NCBI RefSeq assembly: GCF_033100115.1
Contig: NZ_CP136910.1
Coordinates: 5,410,001 to 5,474,000, forward strand
Direction of reading: 5' to 3'
Length of the DNA stretch: 64,000 nucleotides
From: Anaerocolumna sp. AGMB13020
GTDB taxonomy: Bacteria; Bacillota; Clostridia; Lachnospirales; Lachnospiraceae
The notes beneath the pieces were generated by a model. It was not told the DNA's origin, did no database searches, and saw nothing but the letters and a program-made list of their open reading frames with translations. The translations under genes and the position numbers were made by a program. Shown piece after piece: positions 53,575 through 62,702 of this stretch (positions within the stretch are counted from its first letter, which is position 1; each line of letters starts with the position of its first letter).

Positions 53575-53628
53575 GAAAGAAGCTGCCGATTCCTGTGTAG
53601 ATTTGAAGGAATAAGGGCAGCTTCTTTC
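53575..53628. terminator. Bidirectional terminator between GH88 and dpaB
   Basis: GAAAGAAGCTGCC and GGCAGCTTCTTTC form a perfect 13-bp stem around a 28-base loop with A- and T-rich flanks, serving both converging operons. The rest of the 327-base gap is AT-rich and empty. Confidence 0.85.
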
Positions 53629-53654
53629 ATTAAGTTATCGACAGACTGTAATTA

Positions 53655-54242
53655 TTAGAACGGACTTATAACAACAGGCTGCAGCTGTTTACCTTCCAGT
53701 GCACTTTCGATGGTGAGGGTAAGCAGATGAGTGTGTGCTATCATAGATTTTGGCTTACCGTTTGGACTATCCTGGCCGAAGGGGACGAAATAGATATTTT
53801 TCTGATTCAGAAGATTTCCGATGTTTTGCAGATTATTTCCAAGCGCATCATTGGTTGCAATAGAGATAACAAGTGGTTTATTATTTCGAATATGGGCTTT
53901 TGCAGCCATGAGAACAGGCGTATCGGTAATGCCGTTTGCCATTTTAGCCAGGGTGTTTCCGGTACAAGGGATAACAGCCATAATATCAAACATATCTTTT
54001 GGCCCGATAGGTTCTGCATCCTCTATGGTTGTTATAGGAGTATGGCCGGTAAGGTCCACAAGTCTTTTATAGAAATCCTCTGCCTTTCCAAAACGTGAGT
54101 CTATTTTCTGAGAGTTAAAGGAAAGGATAGGATATACATTTGCATCTTCTCTTAATAGTTTCTCGATTTCTTCAAAGGTTTTATCAAAGGTACAAAAAGA
54201 ACCGGTTAATGCAATACCGATATTTTTATTATGCAAAGACAT
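53655..54242 (-). CDS. dpaB: Dipicolinate synthase subunit B
   Basis: 195 residues, flavoprotein (PPC decarboxylase-like) fold: NIGIALTGSFCTFDKTFEEIEKL, MFDIMAVIPCTGNTLAKMANGITDTPVLMAAKAHIRNNKPLVISI, and GQDSPNGKPKSMIAHTHLL. With DpaA it makes dipicolinic acid in the mother cell late in sporulation; DPA then loads the spore core. 35 bases after dpaA in the same operon (spoVF order A-B). Ribosome site GAGGT upstream. Strong evidence that the organism forms spores. Confidence 0.93.
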   Translation of the reverse strand: MSLHNKNIGIALTGSFCTFDKTFEEIEKLLREDANVYPILSFNSQKIDSRFGKAEDFYKRLVDLTGHTPITTIEDAEPIGPKDMFDIMAVIPCTGNTLAKMANGITDTPVLMAAKAHIRNNKPLVISIATNDALGNNLQNIGNLLNQKNIYFVPFGQDSPNGKPKSMIAHTHLLTLTIESALEGKQLQPVVISPF

Positions 54243-54277
54243 ATAAATACCTCACTTTCAGAAACAAAAGCTTCAGG

Positions 54278-55165
54278 TTACAATTGAACGAGCTTAAGTT
54301 CACTTAAATCACTTAATAGATATTGGGTTAAATAAGCCGCACTGGCTTTGGGAGCATATTTACCCGGCAATCCAAGGGACAATCTGGCATTACGGGTTAA
54401 TTCTTTAGCGACAGCAAAATCAACACCACCAGGTGCTGAAGCGATATCAATTATTACGACCTCATTTTTGGTTTGTTCCAGCAATTCTCTGTCCAGTACC
54501 ATTGCCGGTATGGTATTAAAGATATAATCGTATTGGGAAATATAATCAGAAATATCAGAAAGTGCTATTGCGCCAAAGGAAGAGGTCCTAGCCTGAGAAA
54601 GTGCAAGAGGAGATCTGGCTGCTATATCAATGTGATCGCATAGACCCTTTAATTTTTCACCAAGAGTTTTTGCACATCTGCCATATCCTAGAATTAAGCA
54701 ATTGCTGCCATGAAGGTTTCCGCCACTGTGAATGATTGCTTCTGCTATTGTGCCTTCTGCAGTTGCAATGGTGTTAAACAGTGTTACTTCCTCCTTCTCC
54801 ATATAATCATTGTAATAAATCTGGTTAAGGTCACAAAATTCCTTAATACTGTCTGTAAAACAACCACCATAGAGTTTATGGTCTTTTTTTAAGTGACTGC
54901 ACAGAATTTCAGGGGTTAAATCTGGTTTGGAATCCAAAGACAAAATATGGATACCATTTTTTGTGAATGGAATGGGTGTAAGGATAACTTTACTGGAATC
55001 TATTGCTTGGGCTAAAGATTTCGCATGTTCTATACCAGCTGTTGTGCTAAGGTTCTCCAAACCATATAAGAGTACAGAAAAACCTCTGGATACCAAGTCC
55101 TCAGCCATAAAAACCTGCCTTAAATCCCCGCCGATAACGGCAAAATCGTAAGTCATAGGATTCAT
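54278..55165 (-). CDS. dpaA: Dipicolinate synthase subunit A
   Basis: 295 residues. N-terminal domain MTYDFAVIGGDLRQVFMAEDL, C-terminal Rossmann domain HGSNCLILGYGRCAKTLGEKLKGL (GxGxxG), DYIFNTIPAMVLDRELL, and SAPGGVDFAVAKELTRNARLSLGLPGKYAPKASAAYLTQYL. Adds the NAD(P)H-dependent oxidoreductase function of dipicolinate synthase. GGGAGG precedes the start. Expression is expected under a late mother-cell sigma factor; no promoter was assigned by eye. Confidence 0.94.
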   Translation of the reverse strand: MNPMTYDFAVIGGDLRQVFMAEDLVSRGFSVLLYGLENLSTTAGIEHAKSLAQAIDSSKVILTPIPFTKNGIHILSLDSKPDLTPEILCSHLKKDHKLYGGCFTDSIKEFCDLNQIYYNDYMEKEEVTLFNTIATAEGTIAEAIIHSGGNLHGSNCLILGYGRCAKTLGEKLKGLCDHIDIAARSPLALSQARTSSFGAIALSDISDYISQYDYIFNTIPAMVLDRELLEQTKNEVVIIDIASAPGGVDFAVAKELTRNARLSLGLPGKYAPKASAAYLTQYLLSDLSELKLVQL

Positions 55166-55380
55166 AAAGAGCCTCCCCAGGGATGTAATAATGTTTTAGA
55201 TGTTTCAATATATGGTATTTTCGGAAAAAAGTTCGTTTATCTGGAGAAGGTCTTTCGGTCAAATTGGAGGATAAATCGACAGAAGAAATGAAGTACTGAA
55301 AGAAAAAAGAAGAAAGAAACAAATTGAATGTCCGGCAAAGATAGAATTAATAAAAAACACAGAATCAATTGAATTAGACC

Positions 55381-55409
55381 TTGACAATAATAATTATTAT
55401 GCATATACT
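55381..55409 (+). promoter_or_regulatory. Promoter of the metG T-box transcript
   Basis: TTGACA at 55381-55386 and TATACT at 55404-55409 with a 17-base spacer. Confidence 0.8.
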
Positions 55410-55429
55410 AAATTTAAATTGAAAAGGCT

Positions 55430-55687
55430 AGGAAGAGGGAAGTACTTTTTTGAAAGCTTACAGAGAGCTCCAGTTGGTGGGAAGGAGCAGTGGCAGAAAG
55501 ACGAAACAAGCCTCGGAGCTGCATACGGATCGGGCTTTTCTATGCTGTGATGCTATGACGTGGGTTCACGTTACAGAACCGGAGTATGTTTGTACTTAAG
55601 GAGGTTAATATGGCGACATATTAACAAAATAGGGTGGTACCGCGATAATTCGCCCCTGTAATATTAATTGCAGGAGGTGTTTTTTTA
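55430..55687 (+). ncRNA. T-box leader of metG
   Basis: Conserved T-box parts in order: AGAGAGCTCC with the hairpin at the top of stem I, GGTGGGAA, GCCTCGGAGCTGC on the 3' side of stem I, then the antiterminator T-box AGGGTGGTACCGCG (55631-55644) and an intrinsic terminator CCCCTGTAAT/ATTGCAGGAGG with a T-run (55651-55687). Uncharged tRNA pairing with the specifier and NGCCA bulge lets transcription continue. The specifier triplet is not certain by eye; the downstream gene implies methionine. Confidence 0.9.
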
Positions 55688-55902
55688 TACTCTTTTTTAA
55701 GCTGCAGGAGATATAATAAATTAGAGATTATTAAAATAGTTTCGTAGATTATTGGTATTTTGAGGCTGAAGTTTATTAGTAGTTATTTTATTATTATCAT
55801 ATTATGAAAGAAAGGACGCCTGGATGATACTTTAAAAGGTATTAAGCGTATTAACCGACTTATTTAAGCGAATAGGTTTTCAAAGGTTAATAAGGTATTG
55901 TT

Positions 55903-57903
55903 ATGAAAAATTATGAAAACAGACCCGAATTCCCTAAACGGGCAGTAATAACGGCAGGAATGCCATATGGAAATAAGGAGCTGCATTTCGGACACATAGG
56001 CGGTGTATTTGTTCATGCGGATACTTTTGCTAGATTTTTAAGAGACAGGATTGGTGCGGAAAATGTTATTTTTGTATCCGGTACAGATTGTTATGGTTCG
56101 CCTATCCTGGAAAGCTTCCGAAAACGAAAAGAAGAAAAAGGAGAAACCTACAAGGAGACCATTGAAGATTATGTAAGAAAGAATCATAATCATCAGAAAG
56201 AAACCCTGAATGCCTATGAAATCAGCTTAAATTTATATGCTGCATCGAGTCTTGACAGAGCCGGAGAGGTACACAAAGAGGTATCAGAAGAAATTTTCGA
56301 AACTCTGTATAAGAATGGTTATCTGGAAAAGCTGGCAACTCCTCAATTTTTTGATCCTGATTTTGGCGTATTCCTTAACGGCAGACAGGTTGTGGGAAAT
56401 TGTCCCATTGAAGGATGCGCCTCTGAAAAAGCTTATGCGGATGAATGCTCCTTAGGACATCAGTATATGCCAAGTGAACTTATTAATCCCAAAAGCACTT
56501 TGTCTGGGAAAACTCCTGAGGTAAAAGAAGTAGGTAACTGGTACTTTAAACTGGACGAATGTACCGAATGGTTAACTGAATATGTAGCAAAAGAAAGAAA
56601 AGGAAACACCCGAAAATACATTCTAAAAACCATTGAAGAGTTCTTAAAACCACCTTGTATCTATGTGAAAAAAAGTGAGTTTGATAGAACAGGAACGAAA
56701 GAAGAAGAAGTAACCAGATTGTTACCTTCTCATGAAGTATCAAAAGAAGATAATAAAGCGTCAATAACTTATATATTCAAAGATTTGCAGGATAGAGATG
56801 AGGCAAGAGCAGTATTGAATACAAAAGGAATACGTTTTCGAACGGGTAAGACTTTAGTACCCTTTCGATTATCCGGAAACATCAGCTGGGGTGTTCCAGT
56901 ACCGGATAGAGAAGATATGCAGGGGCTGACTTTCTGGGTATGGCCGGAATCTCTTTGGGCACCAATTTCTTTTACCAGAACCTATCTGGAACAACAGGGG
57001 AAGGAACAGGAGGAATGGAGAGACTGGTGGGAAAATAAAGATGCAACAGTATATCAATTTATAGGTGAAGATAATATTTATTTTTACGGAAATGCTGAAA
57101 TGGCTTTATTTTCTGCTTTACAGACTACCTATGGAGAAAAAGCAGATATTGATCAATTTGTTGCACCTCATCTGATTGCCAACAGGCATATTTTATTCAT
57201 GGATAAGAAAGCGGGAAGCAGTAGTGAAATTAAACCTCCAATGGCTAGAGAACTACTGGATTTCTATACTCCAGAACAGTTGAGAATTCATTTCTTAAGC
57301 CTTGGGTTGGCCTCTAAGAGCGTAAGCTTTAAACCTCAGGTGTATCTGCCTGAAAATGAGAGAGAAGGTGTGGACCCGGTATTGAAGGAAGGAAATCTGC
57401 TAACCAATGTATTCAACAGACTCGTACGGTCCTGCTTCTACACAGCTCAAAAATATTATGATTCAAAAATACCGGATATCGCAATCAGCGAAGAGGTGCG
57501 AAAGGAATCAGAAGAAGCTGTTTTAACCTATGAGCGGCATATGTATAATCATGAATTTCATAGTCTGACTTACGTTCTGGACTCTTATATAAGATTCATG
57601 AATAAATACTGGGTAAATAATATGAGAACAGCAGAAACGACGGATAATGATACATTGCGTAAACAGGTCCTGGCAGATTCACTTTATGGCGTACGTATTG
57701 GTGTACTGCTGCTGCACCCCATAGCTCCCACCGGCTGCGAAAGGATTCGTGAATATCTGTCCATAGATGAAAAACTGTGGGATTGGAAATATGCATTTTC
57801 TGTTTTAAATGATCTGATAGCAGATAAGGAAAATCACAAATTAAAGTTCTTAGAGCCAAGAGAGGATTTCTTTGAAAAACATGAGAAACAGTTAGAGGCT
57901 TAA
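55903..57903 (+). CDS. metG: Methionyl-tRNA synthetase, with altered KMSKS region
   Basis: 666 residues. Class I catalytic domain: MPYGNKELHFGHIGG (HIGH equivalent HFGH, residues 28-31), SGTDCYGSPILESF, a zinc-binding insert (CPIEGCASEKAYADECSLGH), ISWGVPVP, FWVWPESLWAP and a DNIYFYGNAEMA segment. Where KMSKS is expected, about residues 430-440, the text is FMDKKAGSSSEIKPP, which keeps Lys-Lys and Ser residues but not the canonical order. Then the helical anticodon-binding domain (GNLLTNVFNRLVRSCFYTAQ). No C-terminal EMAP/tRBD domain. Charges tRNA-Met; under T-box control. The 215 bases after the T-box terminator hold nothing readable. Confidence 0.9.
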   Translation: MKNYENRPEFPKRAVITAGMPYGNKELHFGHIGGVFVHADTFARFLRDRIGAENVIFVSGTDCYGSPILESFRKRKEEKGETYKETIEDYVRKNHNHQKETLNAYEISLNLYAASSLDRAGEVHKEVSEEIFETLYKNGYLEKLATPQFFDPDFGVFLNGRQVVGNCPIEGCASEKAYADECSLGHQYMPSELINPKSTLSGKTPEVKEVGNWYFKLDECTEWLTEYVAKERKGNTRKYILKTIEEFLKPPCIYVKKSEFDRTGTKEEEVTRLLPSHEVSKEDNKASITYIFKDLQDRDEARAVLNTKGIRFRTGKTLVPFRLSGNISWGVPVPDREDMQGLTFWVWPESLWAPISFTRTYLEQQGKEQEEWRDWWENKDATVYQFIGEDNIYFYGNAEMALFSALQTTYGEKADIDQFVAPHLIANRHILFMDKKAGSSSEIKPPMARELLDFYTPEQLRIHFLSLGLASKSVSFKPQVYLPENEREGVDPVLKEGNLLTNVFNRLVRSCFYTAQKYYDSKIPDIAISEEVRKESEEAVLTYERHMYNHEFHSLTYVLDSYIRFMNKYWVNNMRTAETTDNDTLRKQVLADSLYGVRIGVLLLHPIAPTGCERIREYLSIDEKLWDWKYAFSVLNDLIADKENHKLKFLEPREDFFEKHEKQLEA

Positions 57904-57915
57904 ATTATTTCATAA

Positions 57916-58006
57916 AAAGGACTGCATAGGATGTAATTTAGCAATGGGGCAGGAATCCGATGCCTTTTGATAAGGAACACATTTATTCTACATCTGGCAG
58001 TCCTTT
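57916..58006. terminator. Long hairpin between metG and the stefin-like gene
   Basis: AAAGGACTGC (57916-57925) pairs with GCAGTCCTTT (57997-58006). AGGATGTAA and TTCTACATCT add a second stem inside. It probably ends both converging transcripts. Confidence 0.65.
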
Positions 58007-58029
58007 AATAGGTTTCATTTTAACTCTTT

Positions 58030-58287
58030 TTAAGGAATGGATGTAATATTCGTGATACTAGCGTCACCTTGAATAGGCTTATAAATTTCAACCAGAGCAA
58101 AATAAGCTGTACCATTCCCGTTTTTTGGTTCTGCAATGGTTAAGAAACGGTAGTTGGTACCGTTAACTATCTGGGTAGCAACTGCTACGGGAATATAAAA
58201 GTAATCATCCTCCATGTCCATGGTACGATAGAAGATATAAGAGTCGTAAGGACTAATGTAAGCCTGATAATTCCAGCCTCCGGGCAT
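58030..58287 (-). CDS. Stefin/cystatin-like small protein
   Basis: 85 residues, no signal peptide. MPGGWNYQAY at the N-terminus (conserved Gly), VATQIVNGTNYRFLTIAEP in the middle (Q-x-V-x-G, the first hairpin loop of cystatins, followed by TNY), and YFALVEIYKPIQG near the end match the cystatin/stefin family of cysteine-protease inhibitors, three of the parts that make the wedge. The helix of about 20 residues expected between the first Gly and the QxVxG is largely shortened. A target in this bacterium is not evident. GAGGT lies upstream of the ATG on the reverse strand. Convergent to metG. Confidence 0.65.
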   Translation of the reverse strand: MPGGWNYQAYISPYDSYIFYRTMDMEDDYFYIPVAVATQIVNGTNYRFLTIAEPKNGNGTAYFALVEIYKPIQGDASITNITSIP

Positions 58288-58581
58288 TATAATAACCTCA
58301 AATGTTTTATTATAATATATGCAGTTGTAAATGGAATGATTAAGTTATGGCTTCCATTCTGTAAATGATGATTACAATGACATCAGGGGATACAAGATGC
58401 ATAAGAATATTCAAAGACACTATAAAACGTATGTTGTGGTGATAGCATAAATGTATTGAGAATATATTTGTACTGATACATTTGTACTGAAAATACATTT
58501 TTATTGTAAGTGGCGTTTAGTCAGCATGAATTACTTGTAGATTTAAGTATTCTTAAGAATCGTACAGATAGTGATTTTTTG

Positions 58582-59004
58582 TTATACGGACCAGTCATAG
58601 AAATCAATATTATGCCAATAAACAGGATATGCATTACCGTCATAAGTGAGGAGATGATAATCGATTATCATATCTTTTCTGTCATTACGCTTACTTTCTT
58701 TAATATTATGGCCAAAGTAAGTTTTAGGACCTGAAAAACGGCTGTCCAGGGTATAGATGAACATATTGCCATCATATTCAAGGATACTTTTGGTGGATAA
58801 CTCAGGAGAATCAAAGCTATAGATAATTATTCTGATTTTGTCAGGGATTCTATTGGAAGCATTGTCAATAAAAAGAAAGAAGCGTTCCATATTAAAAGGA
58901 AGAACGATACTTAATACAACATCATTATTCTGTATAGCAGTTTCTATTGGGTATACCCTGGGTAATGAAATAATTTCTTCCTTGTGCCTGGTATGATAAT
59001 CCAT
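58582..59004 (-). CDS. Protein of unknown function
   Basis: 140 residues, no signal peptide or membrane segment. Beta-rich with pairs such as KIRIIIYSFDSPELSTKSIL and the C-terminal DYHLLTYDGNAYPVYWHN. It resembles DUF4362-type small proteins in look, but I am not sure. No good ribosome site is seen near the first ATG (59004). Single gene; the 294 bases before the stefin-like gene and those around it are AT-rich with no further gene. Confidence 0.5.
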   Translation of the reverse strand: MDYHTRHKEEIISLPRVYPIETAIQNNDVVLSIVLPFNMERFFLFIDNASNRIPDKIRIIIYSFDSPELSTKSILEYDGNMFIYTLDSRFSGPKTYFGHNIKESKRNDRKDMIIDYHLLTYDGNAYPVYWHNIDFYDWSV

Positions 59005-59173
59005 AAGATACCTTATGTGCTTTTTTACATTCTATGGACTGGGACAAGATAATATGTGACTTTCTTTCAGAGGACTAATGTGATTATAGTTTTTTGTTTA
59101 AGAGATATGCTTCGTTGATTTTTTGTATAATTTCGGTGTTAAAATCATACGCAAATTCATATAGTTATTTAAA

Positions 59174-59210
59174 CAAAAAAATACCCCCGGAGGGATGATC
59201 CGGGGGTATT
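59174..59210. terminator. Bidirectional hairpin terminator
   Basis: AATACCCCCGG and CCGGGGGTATT form a perfect 11-bp stem with A- and T-runs on the flanks. It stands in a 934-base stretch (59005-59938) without genes, which also holds a second hairpin at about 59701-59723 (AACCCGGAG/CTCCGGGTT). Confidence 0.8.
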
Positions 59211-59904
59211 TCAATCCGATTTGCTATTACTTCTTTTACTCTAGACAATTGCATTATATTACAAGTTAGGACAAAATAAAACAGTATTTTTGTCCTAGTA
59301 TAAAATCAACAATCCTTTATCAGTGGTGATTATACTATAAGGTTTATGGTTTAATATACATTGAAAATAACACTAAAGTTTTGGAAATAGGATAATACAA
59401 ATCTATTAATTACTGAAGAAGTTCTTCTAAATAATTCTTAAAGATAATATACAGAAGGTTTAGAAGCTGAGGCTATATATAAGTTTATAGGATTTAACGA
59501 ATTTATTATGAGTAAGATTAAAAGAAATAAGTCCCGACTTGCCAATTATAGTATTAATTAAAACTATTAATTGGATAAAATGGTAACTATAACCAATGTA
59601 ATTTTTGCTTTTAAATGTTAAAATAAGATTGCATTGTAGGAGATGCATATAAATACTAAGCCTGTATGGATTTATGTATAGGTTTAGTGAAGCTTTAATA
59701 ACCCGGAGATAACCTCCGGGTTATCCATCAATGCAGCTTGTGCGTAATTTTAGAGCAATTAATGTTTAATATGAAGTAAATGATCTATAAAGAAATGCTA
59801 TTTTTCTATTGCAAAGACGTACATGTATAATCAATTTTCCAGGAAGTTGATTATTACAGATAATCTCTGTTCTGCTGGATAAATATATGGGATATAGTGA
59901 AAAA

Positions 59905-59928
59905 GCCCGAAGGGATAACCCTTCGGGC
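59905..59928 (-). terminator. Terminator of the MBL-fold gene
   Basis: GCCCGAAGGG and CCCTTCGGGC form a perfect 10-bp stem with loop ATAA; on the reverse strand it is followed by TTTTTCAC, 11 bases after the MBL stop. Confidence 0.85.
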
Positions 59929-59938
59929 ATATATGGTA

Positions 59939-60991
59939 CTAATTGGTATCGTTAGTATAAAAACTTAAAGATGTATCTTCAAGATATACAGAGGGAGCTT
60001 TAAGCCGTATTGCTATCGTACAGAAGTCCGATGCTGTATTGGTATAATAAACCATCCCGTATTTTCCTTTCGTAATCATACCAGGTAGTCTGTTGTATGA
60101 TAAATCGGTAGTTGCAAGGGTATAGGAAGGATTTACAGCTGCTATAAATGATGGCTTCTGATAATCAGGGATACCATGATGCGGTGCCTTTAAGATACTG
60201 CAGGTACTTATTTGAGAATAACAATTATCTACAAGATCCTGTTGTGGAGTCCAGGAAATATCACCTGTAAATAACATGGCTTCTCCATTTTCATATGTCA
60301 ATTTAAAGGTTAGAGAGTCATTGTTAAAATTAGCAGGTACATCAGCAGGATCCATACCGGGAACAATATAGGAATCCCATTTATTTAACCAAGTTACAGT
60401 AGTGTTACCATCTAATGTAAAGTTGGCGATGGGATTTGTCCTGGTAGGGAATATCCATAATCCATCCCCGGAACCAAACAGTTCATTTGCCTTTGTTGCA
60501 ACAGCTACTGTATCATAGCTCGATAAGTTGAATTCTTCAGAACTACGATTTAAGTATCTTAAGATTCCATTAATAAACATAACATAATTTGTACGCCGTT
60601 GAGGTGTCAATGTATTTAATTGAGCAGAAGTGTATTTCCGACCATATATATGATCAATTGTGCCATTGTGGTTTTTGATATAATCAATTACATCTAAAAA
60701 GGAACCGACGTGATCAACATCATAATGAGTAATGACCAGAGCTTTTAAATTGGTTACATTACGTGATGATAACATGTTAATTACTTTTGTGCTATCGGTC
60801 GACAGGCCGGTATCAACAAGCATGAACTTACCGTTCTTACTAATTAAAAATGAATCAGCTTCACCAATCCGTGCAGCATCAACATATAATGTAGTTGTTA
60901 CAGTTATTGGAAGACTGGCAGATACTGTGATAGGCGCAACAAATAAAGAGGTCACGATAAATAAGCAGATGAATATTTTGAATTTTTTCAT
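59939..60991 (-). CDS. Secreted metallo-beta-lactamase-fold hydrolase, ComEC-like
   Basis: 350 residues from the ATG at 60991 with AAAGGTGG upstream. Signal peptide KKFKIFICLFIVTSLFVAPI with cleavage after about VSAS. MBL motifs: the strand start YVDAARIGEADSFLI, LVDTGL, the zinc motif ITHYDVDHVGS (HxxxDH), LLFTGD-type AMLFTGDISWTPQQDLV, and LKAPHHGI. This is the arrangement of the extracellular hydrolase domain of ComEC and stand-alone relatives, which probably act on nucleic acids or phosphodiesters. Here it is secreted and lacks a competence membrane domain. Single-gene unit ended by a strong terminator. Confidence 0.85.
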   Translation of the reverse strand: MKKFKIFICLFIVTSLFVAPITVSASLPITVTTTLYVDAARIGEADSFLISKNGKFMLVDTGLSTDSTKVINMLSSRNVTNLKALVITHYDVDHVGSFLDVIDYIKNHNGTIDHIYGRKYTSAQLNTLTPQRRTNYVMFINGILRYLNRSSEEFNLSSYDTVAVATKANELFGSGDGLWIFPTRTNPIANFTLDGNTTVTWLNKWDSYIVPGMDPADVPANFNNDSLTFKLTYENGEAMLFTGDISWTPQQDLVDNCYSQISTCSILKAPHHGIPDYQKPSFIAAVNPSYTLATTDLSYNRLPGMITKGKYGMVYYTNTASDFCTIAIRLKAPSVYLEDTSLSFYTNDTN

Positions 60992-61299
60992 ATGTACCAC
61001 CTTTCCTTAAAAAAGTTGACCAATTTGACTGTAAATTACATATTAAATACTTCTCCGGATCAATCTTTAATATATTACATAGTTTAACATTAATAACACT
61101 GGTGGTAAATGGGCAATTATGTCTAATTATGTAAGGATAGCATGAATTATCTTGAGTGCAATATTAGTTATTCATTCATAGATGGTTGCTGATAAATGAA
61201 ATCTTAAAAAATAATTTTAAGCTGTTATAAAAGATGTGACTTAACGGTTAAAAAATATCTTGAAAAATGAATTAAATCATGGTATATTAATATTTGTCT

Positions 61300-61372
61300 G
61301 GGGCATTAGCGCAGTTGGGAGCGCACCACACTGGCAGTGTGGGGGTCAGGGGTTCAAGTCCCCTATGCTCCA
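61300..61372 (+). tRNA. tRNA-Ala (GGC)
   Basis: 73 bases. The acceptor stem GGGGCAT/ATGCTCC has the G3-U70 wobble pair that identifies alanine tRNAs. Anticodon stem-loop CCACA-CTGGCAG-TGTGG gives anticodon GGC; T-arm GGGG-TTCAAGT-CCCC. CCA is not encoded. A small terminator follows (61418-61446, AAAAGCAC/GTGCTTTT). The integrase remnant 100 bases downstream makes it a likely attachment site. Confidence 0.95.
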
Positions 61373-61417
61373 TCTTTAAAAGTCAGTAATATTAAGGGTT
61401 ATAGAGTTTGAAGTTAT

Positions 61418-61446
61418 GAAAAAGCACTCAGAGATGGGTGCTTTTT
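61418..61446 (+). terminator. Terminator after tRNA-Ala
   Basis: AAAAGCAC pairs with GTGCTTTT over a 10-base loop, followed by a T-run. Confidence 0.7.
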
Positions 61447-61471
61447 TCATGGCATGTGGTTTGTTTGGGCT

Positions 61472-61721
61472 TTATTCTAGCAAAATATAGAACGCAGGCG
61501 CTGGAACTACAACCGTTCGAATTGAAGTCTTGTGCATAAGACCCTTTGTTATCTGCACTTTATTTACAAGGCTGGTAGACTTATTAATATCTACAGAGCA
61601 ATCACTAAAGTTTAAGTCATTCCAAGTTAAGGCTATCATTTCTCCTCTTCGCAGACCAGCGAATAAAGCTAAGCTAAAATAGACTTTGAGTTGAAGCGGA
61701 ATTTCTCTTGTTTCTATATAC
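61472..61721 (-). pseudogene. Tyrosine-recombinase (integrase) remnant
   Basis: Open on the reverse strand between stops, 82 codons: IPLQLKVYFSLALFAGLRRG, then EMIALTWNDLNF, VQITKGLMHKTSIRTVVVP. This is the middle of a phage-type integrase with the first catalytic Arg (GLRRGE) and the KT-x-x-S-x-R-T-V-x-x-P turn. The N-terminal DNA-binding part and the C-terminal His-Arg/Tyr residues are gone. It lies 100 bases after tRNA-Ala, the usual insertion site for such elements, and marks an old integrative element. Confidence 0.8.
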
Positions 61722-61836
61722 TATGGGACGTGGTATTTTGTACCTGTATCGTCTATACTCCACTTAAACAATAAGCCGCAGGCATGAAAGCTTGTGGCTT
61801 AGATTATAACTTATAGGGACAGGACGCTTGATAAAT

Positions 61837-61890
61837 CAAGGACAAAAAAGGCACATTTTCAGTTATGAAAATGTGCCTTTTTTGTCCTTG
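61837..61890 (-). terminator. Terminator of the tetR gene, 24-bp perfect stem
   Basis: CAAGGACAAAAAAGGCACAT and on (61837-61860) is fully complementary to 61867-61890 around the loop AGTTAT. Very long for a terminator; the arms contain A- and T-runs. Confidence 0.85.
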
Positions 61891-61892
61891 AA

Positions 61893-62456
61893 CTAATGGC
61901 CAACCCCGTACATAACGTAAGGAATAGCCAATTTTATATATTCCTCTGGTGGCACACTGTTATTGTGTTGCCAATCAACCGAAGCCCCGAAAATTCCCCA
62001 GCTCAACATGACTGCAGCAATTCTTATAGATTCATCGCTGACAGTAGAGTTTTGCTTTAATAACATTTGGTAAAAAATATTTTCCAGTTCTTTTTGAATA
62101 AATTCTTCAATTGTTGTTTTAAAAGTCTCGAAGCCGCTTCGGCATTGTTTGGATAAAGTCGATTGGAAATTTGTGATAGACAGGAAAATATTAATGATCG
62201 ATGTTGGGTTCAGTTCTTTATACTCAGCGATTTCGCTAAACACGTTGGTCATAAATTCTTCTTTCATTACTTTATCCAATAAATCATATTTATCAATGAA
62301 GTGATAATAAAAAGTGGCACGATTTACTGTAGCTTCTGCCGTAATATCATTGATGGTGATATCCTTAAATTCTTTTTTCTTTAAAACGTGAATAAATGCA
62401 TCCATGATTAATTTACGTGTACGTATAATGCGTGGATCTATTTTTGTTTCAGCCAT
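61893..62456 (-). CDS. TetR/AcrR family repressor
   Basis: 187 residues. N-terminal HTH: RTRKLIMDAFIHVLKKKEFKDITINDITAEATVNRATFYYHFIDKYDLL (residues 13-61), then a helical ligand domain that ends with the SWGIFGASVDWQHNNS segment common in TetR proteins near azoreductases and dehydrogenases. Divergent from the azoreductase gene with 246 bases between; it likely represses that gene and itself through the dyads at 62503-62534. Confidence 0.9.
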   Translation of the reverse strand: MAETKIDPRIIRTRKLIMDAFIHVLKKKEFKDITINDITAEATVNRATFYYHFIDKYDLLDKVMKEEFMTNVFSEIAEYKELNPTSIINIFLSITNFQSTLSKQCRSGFETFKTTIEEFIQKELENIFYQMLLKQNSTVSDESIRIAAVMLSWGIFGASVDWQHNNSVPPEEYIKLAIPYVMYGVGH

Positions 62457-62502
62457 AAGAAAACCCCATTTCTATCATTTTTCTATACATCATTAACGCA
62501 AT

Positions 62503-62563
62503 GTTGGATATACAACAATTTCTTAAAATTGTTGGTTGAACTATCTTTGAAATATAATATAAT
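62503..62563. promoter_or_regulatory. Promoter and candidate TetR operators of the azoreductase gene
   Basis: GTTG-GATATA-CAAC (62503-62516) and CAACAATTT-CTTA-AAATTGTTG (62513-62534) are overlapping inverted repeats. They stand directly before TTGAAC (62536-62541), which with TATAAT (62558-62563, 16-base spacer) forms a promoter for the azoreductase gene. Confidence 0.6.
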
Positions 62564-62702
62564 TCAACTATACAACATATGTAGTATAAACGAAAGCTGA
62601 TAAAAAAACAAGAGATATATAACTGATTCGAAAGCGAACAAAAGACTCGGAAAAGAAAGCGACTTAATTTATCAAATATTACAATTATAGGAGGTCATTT
62701 TT

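Noticed and set aside
55430..55600. Assignment of the T-box specifier codon
   Set aside because: Several triplets fit the specifier loop by eye; only the downstream gene suggests methionine, so no codon is claimed.
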